From positions 1 through 64,000 of the forward strand of contig JAMKCH010084967.1 of the NCBI GenBank assembly GCA_023653785.1: a stretch of 64,000 bases of DNA, in the 5' to 3' direction. Position 1 is the stretch's first letter. Each line of letters starts with the position of its first letter. The notes under the pieces were generated by a model that saw nothing but the letters and a program-made list of their open reading frames with translations, was not told the DNA's origin and did no database searches. The DNA comes from Ophioderma brevispina (Eukaryota > Echinodermata > Ophiuroidea > Amphilepidida > Ophiodermatidae). Shown here piece after piece: positions 21,986 to 33,096 of the stretch. Made by a program: the position numbers and the translations under genes.

Positions 21986-24900
21986 ACATGACTGCACACT
22001 CCCTCTGAACAGTGATGTTTTGTATCGACTGGTTTTAAATTGGCACATAGAATTAGTCCTCAAAAGTAGACCATTTTGACACAATTCTTAATTACCTAAT
22101 TCTCCTGCTAACAACTATGAGTTACCTTTGTGCTTCGCCGGTATGTTTCTACAAGGGGAAAACAGTCTCCACAAGGAATAAAAATTTACCCACAATGCAG
22201 GACATTTTCGCTTAGTATACAAATACACAGCCCGTTTCTTATTCACACGTGTAACCCGACTTAGGCTACTCTATTGTGTACTCTTAGCTCTAATCCAAGG
22301 GTACCCCTTGATTCACTATCGATGCAGTAACCTACAACTAAGGATTTCTGAAGTCTTAAGCCACTGGGTGCAATAACAGCTTGTTTACTTAGTGGTACCC
22401 ATTGTATAGTGTACCCTGTATTTACTTTTAGGGTATCACACCGCCAAATAAATTGCCATGGTTTAGTATACAAAAAACCCTAATTAAAACGTAAATTTCT
22501 CGTTAATGAAGCGACTCAGTCACTAAATTATGCATACTTGGACCGGCTAGACCTCTGACTCCCATTCAGCAAGAAGATCCATACGTTGACCAAGGATTTT
22601 CCGATGCGACGGAAGCGTGAAGACAAACAGATTTTCTGATCCCCTCTGACACTTTGGCTTCGTGTCAAAATATTCCTATGGGGTGGGTGTAAAATTAGCC
22701 TGTAATTACTACTCAGTAGTAGGAGCCTACAACACTTTTTGTCTTGATATTGTGCAATTTTGTCTCTTTAAAATAATTTCTAACACAAAATAGGGCCCAG
22801 GAAGTTTTTCAGTTTCTACTATATTTTTTCAATTTTACAACTTAGACCTGTCACTTTTTTACACTTTTCCAAAACAACTGTTCGGCCAGATGGTGTCATA
22901 ACCAGATCTATTAGTGGTGTGAATCCTAGGTGCTGACATGTACACATGTAGGCACCAGTAGTGGAGTACCCTCTGCAGCTAATCGAGAAGGTACTCCTCT
23001 AGGGGGCACTTTGACCCATAGAGGGCACCAACATTCCATTGTTACCCCTTTCTGATCACTTTCAAGCTTATAAATACTTTGATTACTAACACCAAATAGG
23101 AGGGGCCTCATACATGGCGAACGTGGCGAACTCAGATGGGAATATTCTTATTCAGTGGGAGTTGTTTATTAAGCAAACACGCATATCATTGGTTGTTGCC
23201 TTCCTAATGAGACGTATTATTTAACTGTGCGTGTATAAGGTTACGCATGCACGCAGCTAGTACTGGTTGGTTTATTGACGCGGGGGATATTTTTGCCGTG
23301 TAAACTATATTTGAAATAAAAATATTTTTGGATTATTAAAACAACCAACACTAGAATAAAGATTGGAATTTTTTGTTTTGCCTATCTATAGCATTCATAA
23401 ATAGTTTTATCATAGTGGATACCGGCTGCCGCCAGCAATCACTACTCAAAATATTGGCTTGGCCCATCCAATATGGACACGATATATCTGAGTCTTTTAT
23501 TTCTATAAAATTTGGGCCAAGTCATGCAAGAGACCAGAAGGTATCTTATGCGTGGCGGCACGTGAATTCTGTGCAAACCTCGAGGTAACCTTTGGTTTAC
23601 CTTTTACACGCGGAACGATACAACCGAATAATTCCCGCCTAAATAGTATTTGGTGGTAATCAAAGCATAGTACATATATTTGAGTTGAGCATCACCAAAA
23701 CCCTATATAGGGTACCACACGTGGCGTACAATCATTACAAGTCTCTGGATGTTTAAATGCAAAATTCATATAATAATAATACTTATTTGAGTTTACTAAA
23801 TATAAAAGACAACTAAATACAGTAATTCAGGGAAAATAAAAATGGCTCTCAGCCAAACACATCATGAGTGTATTTCCTCTCCTTGGAACAACATACAAAC
23901 CATACAATATATAGTAGACATAAAATTGAGATGTGAAAAGAAGACGACGGTGCTGGAAATAACATTGTGAGAAATAACTGCTTACAAAGGAACTGATTGG
24001 AAGCAGTTGGCTTGCCGAGTGTGAAGTGGACTATTTTCCCAAATTCAGGAAAAGAGACAAAGCTAATTGTATAAGGTAATAGGGAAGTTGTTCTCTTTAC
24101 CAGATAACCAGATCAACGAGCATCCTTTTAAACTTTATCTCGTAAACTTGAAACTTAGCCTACGCTTAAATTTGGAATCTTAATATTGTTAACCTAAGGA
24201 AAATTCCAAACTTAAAACAAATACTGCTAACTCTAAAAGCTGTAGTTCTAATTCACAAGTTCTAATTCCCAAACCCTAATCCTCCAAACTCTAATCCCTA
24301 AACCTTAATCTCAATTCCCTAATTTCCTAATCCTGGCCAAAGATATTAACCACAAATCTAGATTTTTCCCAAAAGGTAACTGCATCTTCAATCTGAACTA
24401 AAAATATAGTTAAGTCCCATAATCCCATTCCAATTGAACAGATAAAGAAAAAATCATTACGCATTATATAATAAGTGTATTTAATAAAAAGAACCCGTGC
24501 AAGCACTGAGATGTGCATTTTTCCCTCTTACCTACTCCAACCTCAGGTTTAGGTTAGCATCCACAACTCGTAATAATACAGGTTGTAGTTCCGACGTCTG
24601 TTAAACAACCATCTGCGTAAGGTTCCTTGCCCACGGTTTTCCCTAGTTTCTGCCACAAGGAACGATTGGTGTCTGATGGGTTCATTGTAGTGCAATCATA
24701 TCCCCTCTGGGTTGGCCTCTTTGTTTTTAGTCAAGGGCAGTAACCTATGCCCCAGGACAGTCCTTGAGCTCAAAATGCAAGATTCAATAAAGAGTGGTGA
24801 ATATTTTGCCTGAAAACATAATAAAGGCAGATGGAATTTGGGCTCGGTTTTTTGCCGGTGTAGTTTTCTCCATGCATTTTAAAGGCATTTTATTGTAAAG

Positions 24901-25150
24901 TTTATCAGAAGATCAAGTCATTGTGGTTGTTTGTTGTAATGGAGTAAGTAATGTCTATACGGCTCGTTATGGAGTATGGAGGAAAGCCCTTAATTCACTC
25001 CAAGGTCAAGTTGATTGTCACTTCACTTGTTCTGACGGATTCTGTCTGATTCAACTTAAGGACCTGAACATGCAGAGCCAAAAATAGGACTAAATACATG
25101 GCAAACCATACATAAAATTGAAAAATCATGAAGTAGAAAAGCTTTACGAT
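21986..25150. other. Non-coding stretch with degenerate CTAATCC repeats
   Basis: No exon supported. At 24240-24340 there is a run of degenerate CCCTAA-like words (ACCCTAATCC, CTAATCCCTAAACC), telomere-like but imperfect. An acceptor-like GCCTCTTTGTTTTTAG at 24716-24731 is followed by 19 open codons, a stop and an AATAAA, but no upstream exon connects to it. Confidence 0.35.
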
Positions 25151-25309
25151 CAGTGGTGACGTAAGCCTTTTTTTTCAGGGGGGCACAGGGGAAACAACAT
25201 TTTCAGGGGGGCAAGCATCAGGGGCTTAAATTTTCCGGTTCGCCGGGTTAGACACAAATTCTTTCCACAGTGGATCGAAATCTGAAAGGGGGGGTTTGGC
25301 CACGTACTG
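25151..25309. mobile_element. Decayed hAT-like MITE
   Basis: CAGTGGTGACGTAAGCC at the left pairs with GGCCACGTACTG at the right (inverted: CAGTACGTGGCC). G-rich text (CAGGGGGGCA twice) inside is typical of this family. The flanking 8-mers do not match, so only the termini support it. Confidence 0.45.
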
Positions 25310-25559
25310 TACAGTCCCACGTGCGGTGCGTTTTTAAAAACGCCATTTTCATATGTTTGCTAATCTACAATACGTGAGGGTACGGTCAGGTAACCTTGTA
25401 ATAATAATCAATAATAATACACCATTCTTATATAGCGCATTACCACACAGTCCCAATGCGCTGGAGAAAGAACACAGAAAGAGAATACATGACAATAGCA
25501 AATACAACATAGATTACAGGTTAGCATATAGGCAATTGCAAATACACATGAGGTCCTTA

Positions 25560-26400
25560 GAGATGATTTAAACTTGATCAAGAGTTTGCCGTCTTGACAT
25601 GCAGTGGAAGCTGATTCCATAAAGTAGGTGCAGCAACAGAGAAAGTACACTGGACATATGATTTTTGTGTTGAAAGTTCAGAACAAGTAATGATTGCGAG
25701 TTTGAACGAGTTGTAGAGGTTTTGAAACGTTTGCAGAAGTAGAAGTTCTTTGAGGAGAGAGGCACAGCCATGAATAACACTTGTAGTGAGAGAATCTTGT
25801 AGATAATCCGGTTTAAAACAGGGTAGCCATTGAAAATCTTGAAGAACTGGAGAAATATGATCACGGGATCATTAATAGTTACAAGCTTGCAGCAAATTTT
25901 GTATGCGTGTAATTTAGCGATTTGAGAGTCAGTAAGTCCATTAAGGAGACTGTTACAGTTATCAAGGCGACATGTAACAAAGCATTAACTACTTTTCGGT
26001 GGTTTTTTCTGATCAGAACTGGCGAATCTGACCGAGCTTGTGAAGAGGCAAGTGAGGCAGAGCTCCATATGTTGTTAAGATGTATATCCGGCTGAAGGTT
26101 ATTTTCAACAATTACACAATTCTAGCTTGTGACACAGAATCGAGTTGAGAATCCCCAATGGAACAGATGGTAAAGATGAATGATTCCTATAGCGTGAGTA
26201 ATGTGAAGACTTCCGTTCTTTCTCATTGAGTTTTTATTTTGTATTGGCAGTAGACCATGCCTTGATGCTTTGATGCATCGTTCAAGTCTGGGAATAACAG
26301 ATCATGCAAGCCTGATCTCTTCAAAACAACACATGTTTGTGGTGTCATCTGCATAAATCATTCTAATTTATGCCATGAGCTCTATTATGTGCTCTCAAAG
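25560..26400 (-). pseudogene. LINE reverse transcriptase C-terminal part, frameshifted
   Basis: The catalytic-box text IYADDT lies at 26340-26360, followed by KLNEK-like text, a VTCRLDNCNSLLNGL segment near 25960, and DSQIAKLH. Toward the end come RIIYKIL (about 25810) and FSVAAPTLWNQLPLHVK (25590-25650). These are hallmarks of the thumb and C-terminal region in CR1/L2/jockey-like elements. The fingers region upstream (26400-27400) is too degraded for me to trace. Confidence 0.8.
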
Positions 26401-27639
26401 AGGATATGTATCAAATAATGGAAGGACAAATGTGCCAAAACGACCCCTGTGGCACTCCTTCATCAAGATCATGGGTGAAGAAATTCATGATTTTTTTTTT
26501 TTTTTTTTTAAGATTTTTAATTATTGAAGTCTGTTCAAACCAAGCTAAAGAAGAACCAGTTATTCCAAATTGTTCATACCGAACGTTTAAACAAGCAAGA
26601 TCTCATGGTTGATGGTCCAAATGCAGCTGAATAATCACGGAGTATGAGCACAGATTCAGCCTCTGTCAGCTGCTTAATAAAACTCATTGTAACCGTAGGA
26701 GTGGCAGGTTTTCCGTGCTGTGGTGGATGTATATAGCAGACTGCATATCTGGCGTGGAGGTTGTTTTCAGAAAGGTGGTTTGGATTTGCTGTGTAGCAGC
26801 ACGTTCCACGAGTTTTTAGAAGCAGAAACTGTCAGAATTTCCTACTGGCCGATAGTTTTTTAATTCTCAGAGTCCAGGTTGGGTTTTTGATAGAGATGTT
26901 ATGTATGTGGGAAAGTTTGAAAGCCTCAGGAAAAGCCATTTTCACATGAAAGATTGATTGAGTTTGGTTTTAATTGGCACAAGTTCATCAATACATTTCT
27001 TCATTAACCAGTAGGTAGGTATCAGTTCGATCAGAGGATGAATGTGCCTCAGTATAATGTTTTCTCCCAGAACCTCAGTAGTGACTTTGACCCCGGTGAA
27101 GACCTGTAGTTGGTGGTTGATGCAACTGCCAAATAGATTTCGGATGGAGGTGTTATTATCAAGTTTCAGCCTTAATGCGACGGATTTGTCTGCAAAGAAT
27201 TGAGAAATGATTCAACAATGGGGATGGATGAAGGAGTTTTCTGAAGGCAAGACTTTAGAAGACTTTGGTGTTTCAACCTGGTTAATGCTTACGGATCATT
27301 GGACGCGAGTCACAGTTTTCATTGTAGCTTATGAATAGTTGGCTTAAGCTTCAGTGATCGAATGTTGGATGGTTAGTAAGAAAACAGTAAGGCTCTTTGA
27401 ACAAGACGCTTGCAAAAACTAGATAGGAGACAAATTGGTGGCACACACACTGAGTAGGGGATGAGAAGAGGGGAGATGCCAGAAAAGCGTAGGGGCGCGC
27501 ACGCGGAAGAAGCAAGAAAACCGGTCGTCTCGAAGTCCTTGGACTATATTGCCGCGTCGGAGTTGATCATTGGAACACGGAACATGCAGGGTTCCCACAG
27601 TAGATAAGTGTACGTGTGATTAAGGGTGCGTGCTTATCA

Positions 27640-28460
27640 CGTAGATTACTAGTACAGATTCAAAATTGATCACTAAGCGAGTCCAAATTGGAATAAAGGT
27701 GAAATGTATACAACAGAGTCCAGGATGTCCTGGCGAACACAGAATATCATTTCTTGTGTTTACGCCTTTTGATTCCCTCTTTGCAGGCTTTGGTCTATCA
27801 ATATTTAACAAGCATTTAACGGCAGCATGATCAGACGGAAGGTATTCGTGGTGGTATGTTAGATTATCAAATTATCAGAACGAACTGAAATAAGGAGGTC
27901 AAGAGTATGACCATCACATGTTTTTGGAACGAGACATGCTGATTTAGTCTGGCAAGTCAAAAATCACAAATTTCAGCTCCCTGTCTGCAGATTCTCTACA
28001 TGGAAGTAAAATCGCCGCAACTCATAGCAGTTCCAGGCTCTAAAACATGTGTTCAGGAACGCAGAGCAATTCATCAAAGAAAATGGGTGGCAGTTGATTC
28101 TTGTCTTATGTTTTCTGAGGTCTATAAATCCCAATGAAGTCGTAATGATGATGAAACTGAGAGCTTGATTGACATCAATGTATTCAAAAGATGCATAAGA
28201 CCGAGGCTCATTGTTTGGTACATTAAAGCCTTGGCGTAGAAGAATACTAAACGCCACCTCCTGATCTGTTTTTACGAGAACGTGATGTAATTCGTAATTA
28301 GGTCAGGTGGTATGAGATCGCTTTCACGATGATCGCGTGATCACCATTGAGCCAGTTTCTGTTAACAGCATAGCATACGGCTAGATCTATCAATCACACA
28401 TAATTGGAATCTTGTTCCTCACGGAGCGTGCATTCCATAGTGCAAATTTGGTGCAAACTG
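27640..28460 (-). pseudogene. LINE AP-type endonuclease domain, frameshifted
   Basis: Readable motifs in order on the minus strand: WNARSVRNK (28412-28439), a LTE(T)WLNGD-like block (about 28350), SGGGVAF (28249-28270), ASFEYIDV (about 28180), a YRPP-like block followed by KTRINCHPFSL (about 28090), DFNFHVE-like text (about 28000), HTLDLL (about 27920), and SDHAAVKCLLNI (27800-27838). This order is that of AP endonucleases that nick target DNA for LINE insertion. At least six frame changes are needed to join them, so no intact product is made. Confidence 0.8.
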
Positions 28461-30237
28461 AAGCTTTTCTTGTAGAGGGTACTGTCGAGGAGGCCTGGGA
28501 TATTTTTGGAGTGAGGTCAAGGGCACTTTTCAGTGTCATCTGAAGTAACTAAAGGTGTGGCAAAAAAAAACCCTATTTTATGCAAAGTGTTTTAGTTTTC
28601 TGGAACCAGAGCGAGTACCCCTATCTAGACAGTTGAGATGGACGTCAAGAGAAGTGCAAGATACTGGTATTTTAGAACAACTAGCATCAATCTGACACAA
28701 TTCAATCTGTGTAGGTGTATTTCACGTTTTTTGAGTTGCAAGTTATCTCGAGAGTGGCCAGGTTTTGGTTTTCAACATCACCACATAAAGTAAATCATTT
28801 TGAAGTTACTGATGAGTTTACTGTACAAGGAATTGGTGTCTGAGAAACCAATGTGATGAATTACATCCTTTCACACAGAACCATATGTAGTTTTTCAGTG
28901 TAAAAACTTGTTCATTCAAGGCATAGGCCTAGTACACAGAGGCCAAGAAGGAAGTATAGAGCGTACACAGATCCTTGTTTGCCAATACTTGACACGTAAT
29001 TCCTATTGTGAGCAGGGTCCTCCTGTTCACCTTAGTCAAGCATGGCTGAGCACAAGTAGTGGGGAGAGTAATACATGGTGAATTCAGCAGGTGTAGAGCT
29101 GGTAGAACATAACATCCTAGTACCAAAAATATAATTCAAAACAGTAAGAACAATTTTGCTGCATAAAGCGCATTTGCTTCCTTATTATGTAAATACCTCT
29201 TAATATACATGTATGGTGTGGGAGTAGGGTTGATGTGGTGGTGGGGTGGAAAAACACTGCTTTAGATTTACTAGGTCAAACTGATTACTAATTTTAATTA
29301 TTATATGATCCAGATTAGTGATTAAAAAAGACCATTTCTGCAATGACACCATGTGTCAGTCCTGCCGCCCGCATGTTGTATGATATATATCTGCAATATA
29401 TTGTAAGCAGTTCGAATGATTTTTATGCCCCCCCCCTTCCCCCGGTCAGTTGAATCCTGCAAATTCTGGTTGTCATTGGAGAAGAAGCCAACATTGATGG
29501 TGGGGGTTGAGGTGAGGGGGGGTAGGACATATATTATAAAACGTTGTGAAACTTTTATTAAAACATTTAGTTGCCAGGTATAGTCATGGTGATGCAATTT
29601 ATTATCTTTTTCCTTGAGTTGCCTAGTGAACGGATGTGATGGGATTAAAAAGACAAATTCCAACCAGCAAAATTACTCTTAGGCGATATAAGTGTTTGAG
29701 CTAAAACAACGGGGTTGATAGAAAACCTCCTTATTAAAAACTCAAAAGCAAATCCTTATTGGATCTTTGTAAATATATATGTTACATTACTGTCAATAAA
29801 TTAATGGCTCATAAAATAGTGTATGAGACCCAAGTCCAAGCCATCTCTAACTCAGGTCCAAGGCATTTCGTTCAAGTATTTCTGTTCAGGTTTACCCGGG
29901 CATTCAAATATTATTAAAAGTGAATATTTAAGTCCAGCAGAGAACTAGCAATGATATATTATCCATGGCAATTATTTCGTGATAATAGTGACAATAAAAA
30001 ACATCAGTAACCCTTATGATGCATTTTATATTAAAAATGCAAATAAAAAAAACACGAAAGTTGAACTTTAATTGTTTATTTTTTTTTACTTTCTTAATTC
30101 CAAGTGAAATTTATTTAGCCAAAATCTTCAGTACATAAATTGTAAGTAAACTCACGTTCATTCCATAACGGGTGATTCAATTAGGGAAGACAGAATGCTT
30201 AAAAGTTTTCAAGAAAGGGAAGGCTTCAGGAAAAACA

Positions 30238-30311
30238 TCACCACCGGGGCTCGAACTTGGTTCCTCTGTATCAGAATCACTGTCCTCCCCCCTGACCATG
30301 TGAGAGACGAC
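30238..30311 (-). repeat. tRNA-like SINE head, left copy
   Basis: On the minus strand it shows a B box AAGTTCGAGCCCCGG and an A-box-like CATGGTCAGGGGGGAAG-type segment about 45 bases earlier. The acceptor arms do not pair well, so this is a tRNA-derived repeat rather than a tRNA gene. Confidence 0.5.
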
Positions 30312-31344
30312 ATTTTTGTGCTTGTCATCTGATTTTTATTATGAAATACATGTAGTTATTTATTACCTCTCTGTGACGGTATTCAATCACGTTTCCCCAT
30401 AGACTGTGTGCTCTGGCAACGGTATTCAATGATTATTGTAAGAATTAGAAGGACAAGATTTTTTTGGTTTCAATACCATGAATACCGTGCGATTTGTTTA
30501 ACAATCACTACCATTTTGCATTGTTTCCATCATTTTCCCTTATGATTACCGTGGCATACCGATTTAAATATGATTTGAATAGAATACGATAGACATCGTG
30601 TGTTAAACTTTGGCAAATTAATTAGGCGTACGTGAAAAGATTGTTTGAACACGCCGCTTTTTTACACACCACCACGAAAGCCATTGGGTTATCCCCTTGA
30701 ACATAATTTCGTTCAATATTGTACGTGAGCACAAAACATGGTCTTTATATTTGTTAAGATGAAAATATGTAACTTATTTTGCTATAATAATTGCTATGTA
30801 ATTTTGGATGGTTTTTTACGTAATTCTTTCACTAATTCAGACATTTCTGGTGCACTACATGTGTTTAGTGTATTAAATAATGGGTTGAAAATTCACAGAT
30901 ACCCAAATGTCATAATTTTTTCCTAGATTTGGTCCAAATTTTGTAATAAATAGCCATAATATTTGAACAAATAATAATATCCTCCATCCTTTTTTCTATG
31001 GCAGAAAATTGTACCCAATTGGTATAAGCATATAACATCAAGGAACCCCTGAGCAGAATTTTGATCAGCTTCGCTTTCCTATAGCGTTTGTACCCAAATG
31101 TGCTACTGTTCTGCAAAATGCACCAACTGTGCGAGTAAAATAGGGTTAATTCAGTCACAGGCACTCGCGGTAACATGTAAATAATTTTAATTTAGCCTTT
31201 TTTTTTGTCTACAATACTCAGAATCGCCTCAAACACTGTAATTTTACTACAGCTGTAGATTTGTTGGAAAATAGATATGTTGCATCCAATGGTCCAAAAC
31301 CATAAAGGAATTCTAATGAAGGGGTCCAAAACGATGAAAAGATC

Positions 31345-32110
31345 CTAATGATTTTAAAATCAAAACGCACTATTACCTACAATTAATAGTGAATTGAGTT
31401 CATACATGGCAGAAAAATTAATTAAATAAGGTTTAAAATGCTACGTTCTAGAAATCCAACATAACTTGCGTCATCAAGTGGTTGTAAATTAAGTGCAAAA
31501 AACCGTGTTTTTTTTACGGTCGTTCGCAGGAGCTAACGTCTGATTTTTAAACGAAAAACGCAATGCTATCGGACAATTCATAGTATTGAATTATATATGT
31601 ATAGAAAATGAATAAATAAGGTTTGAAATGCTACGTTCTAGGAATCAACCAGAACTTTCGTTCTCAATGGGTTTTTATTAAAGTTCAAAAACCGTCTTTT
31701 TTTAACGGTCTTTCGCGTTTTTTTTGTATATACTGAAAGTTCAAACGCTTGAGTTTAAAACGAAACGCACTATTATCTTCAATTTAATAGTTAAATTGAA
31801 TATATATGCCTAGAAAACAATAAAAAAGGTTTAAAATGCTACGTTCTAGAATCCAACAGAACTTGCGTTCTCAGTGGTTGTAGATTGAAGTGCAAAACCA
31901 GTTTTTTTTACGGTATTTGTCGCAGAAGCTAAAACGTATGATTTTAAAACGAAAAACGCAATACTACTGCAATTTATAGTATTTAATTATATATGTATGA
32001 AAATTAGATAAATAAGGTTAAAATGCATGTTCCTAGGAATGCAACAGAACTTGCGGTTCTCAGGGTTGTAGATTGAAGTGTAAAAACAGGCCATTTTTGA
32101 GGATATTTTA
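31345..32110 (+). repeat. Satellite-like array, four ~190-bp units (left copy)
   Basis: GCTACGTTCTAGAAATCC-like text recurs near 31440, 31631, 31839 and 32024. Each unit also has AACTTGCGTTCTCA, a poly-T then ACGG block, and TTTAAAACGAAAAACGCA. The right duplicate holds the equivalent array at 37140-38010, so the array predates the duplication. Confidence 0.8.
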
Positions 32111-32442
32111 CCACTGTTTCTACTGCTAGTTAGCAAATCATCACATTTTTTACATAATGTACTTTGAAAAGATGCAGTAGTAAGTCATATAAAAATAACC
32201 TAGTTCCATTGTGTAATCTATCACAGTATAAACTACATTGTCAGAATTTGACAAACAAGTAGAAATAATGATGAAAAACTTGGACAAAGAATGGGTGTGG
32301 CCACCTGTTTAGGCGCACACAAACCAACGTGTACACCACTAAATCCGCCATGTAGCCTATAATTACAATATGTTAGTATAATAAAATTGTATAGGCCTAT
32401 GTTGTTTTATTTGTAATGGACACGTGTGCAGAAAATCACAAT

Positions 32443-32516
32443 TTTCAGGGGGACAAGGGGGGGGGGCAAGATTTCACATGGGGGGCTAAGCTGCCCCCCA
32501 TTGGCTACGCACTGTT
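32443..32516. mobile_element. hAT-like right end fragment (left copy)
   Basis: G-rich text followed by GCCCCCCATTGGCTACGCACTG, resembling the GGCTACGCCACTG end of CAGTGGCG elements. Its counterpart is at 38341-38425. The left end is not recognisable. Confidence 0.4.
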
Positions 32517-32559
32517 TACGAGTACAGATATCTGGTGCAGATGCTTAGGATGAAAGATA

Positions 32560-32800
32560 GCAACAAGGGGAGAGATATTTAAAAGGATAAAAACAAGATG
32601 GGTTCTTTTGGAAGACATAAGGAAGTACTATGCACACAAAGACTATACTCCTCATGGGAGGACAGTTTGTATCAGTGTATGCTTCCAACAATGACATATG
32701 GACAGAAACAGGGACAACGAAAAAATGGGAGCAAACTTGAAAAAAGAACAAAGAGCAATGGAAAGCAATGTGTACTCTACACCATTTGCTCCAGGATCAT
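32560..32800 (+). pseudogene. RTE-type LINE reverse-transcriptase fragment (left copy)
   Basis: Frame-broken text reads FGRHKEV, SLYQCMLPTMTYG (about 32668-32700) and QRAMESNV-like words. The pattern of a 'QCxLPxMTYG' block followed by a 'TQRAMER' block is typical of the RT C-terminal region of RTE-like endonuclease-reverse transcriptases. Only this short region survives. Confidence 0.65.
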
Positions 32801-33023
32801 GTGAGGTGCAGTGACGTAGGAATGCAAAAACTGTCATGTGTCATGTCACTGAGTTTAAAAAAAAAGTACAGGAGATTTGCCACCAATTATGCTCCTGGAG
32901 CAGAAGTTTGTGTTGAATCGGCCCAGGTTGCAGCAATTTATTACATTGAGTGCTGATCACAATAGCAGTATGGATTTATTCTGCAAACGTTACCAAGGAT
33001 TAGAATTGCAATATGGGCACACC

Positions 33024-33096
33024 AAGCCTCACTGGTTTGTGGTTAGTAGTTGACGTCATAATACAGTGGTCTGGTGTTCGAATCTCAACGGCTTGC
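33024..33096 (+). repeat. tRNA-like segment (left copy)
   Basis: AGCCTCACTGGTTTGTGGTT followed 40 bases on by GGTGTTCGAATCTC, a near-perfect B box. Counterpart at 38939-39011. Acceptor pairing is poor; probably a tRNA pseudogene or SINE head. Confidence 0.5.

Larger units (their letters stand above)
25390..28770 (-). mobile_element. Decayed non-LTR retrotransposon (LINE), CR1/L2/jockey-like
   Basis: Minus-strand element with endonuclease then reverse transcriptase, and a 3' tail that forms a 'gcgctatataag' stem followed by ATT repeats at 25400-25440. Protein motifs are split among all three frames by many indels, so it is dead or badly sequenced. The 5' limit is uncertain (about 28770, just before the large duplication starts). 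Clade is inferred from motif style (YRPP-like block, SDH box, YADD, AAPTLWN C-terminal block). Confidence 0.85.

Noticed and set aside
24716..24795. Terminal-exon-like segment with stop and AATAAA
   Set aside because: No upstream exon joins it and 19 codons with a generic AATAAA in AT-rich DNA are expected by chance.
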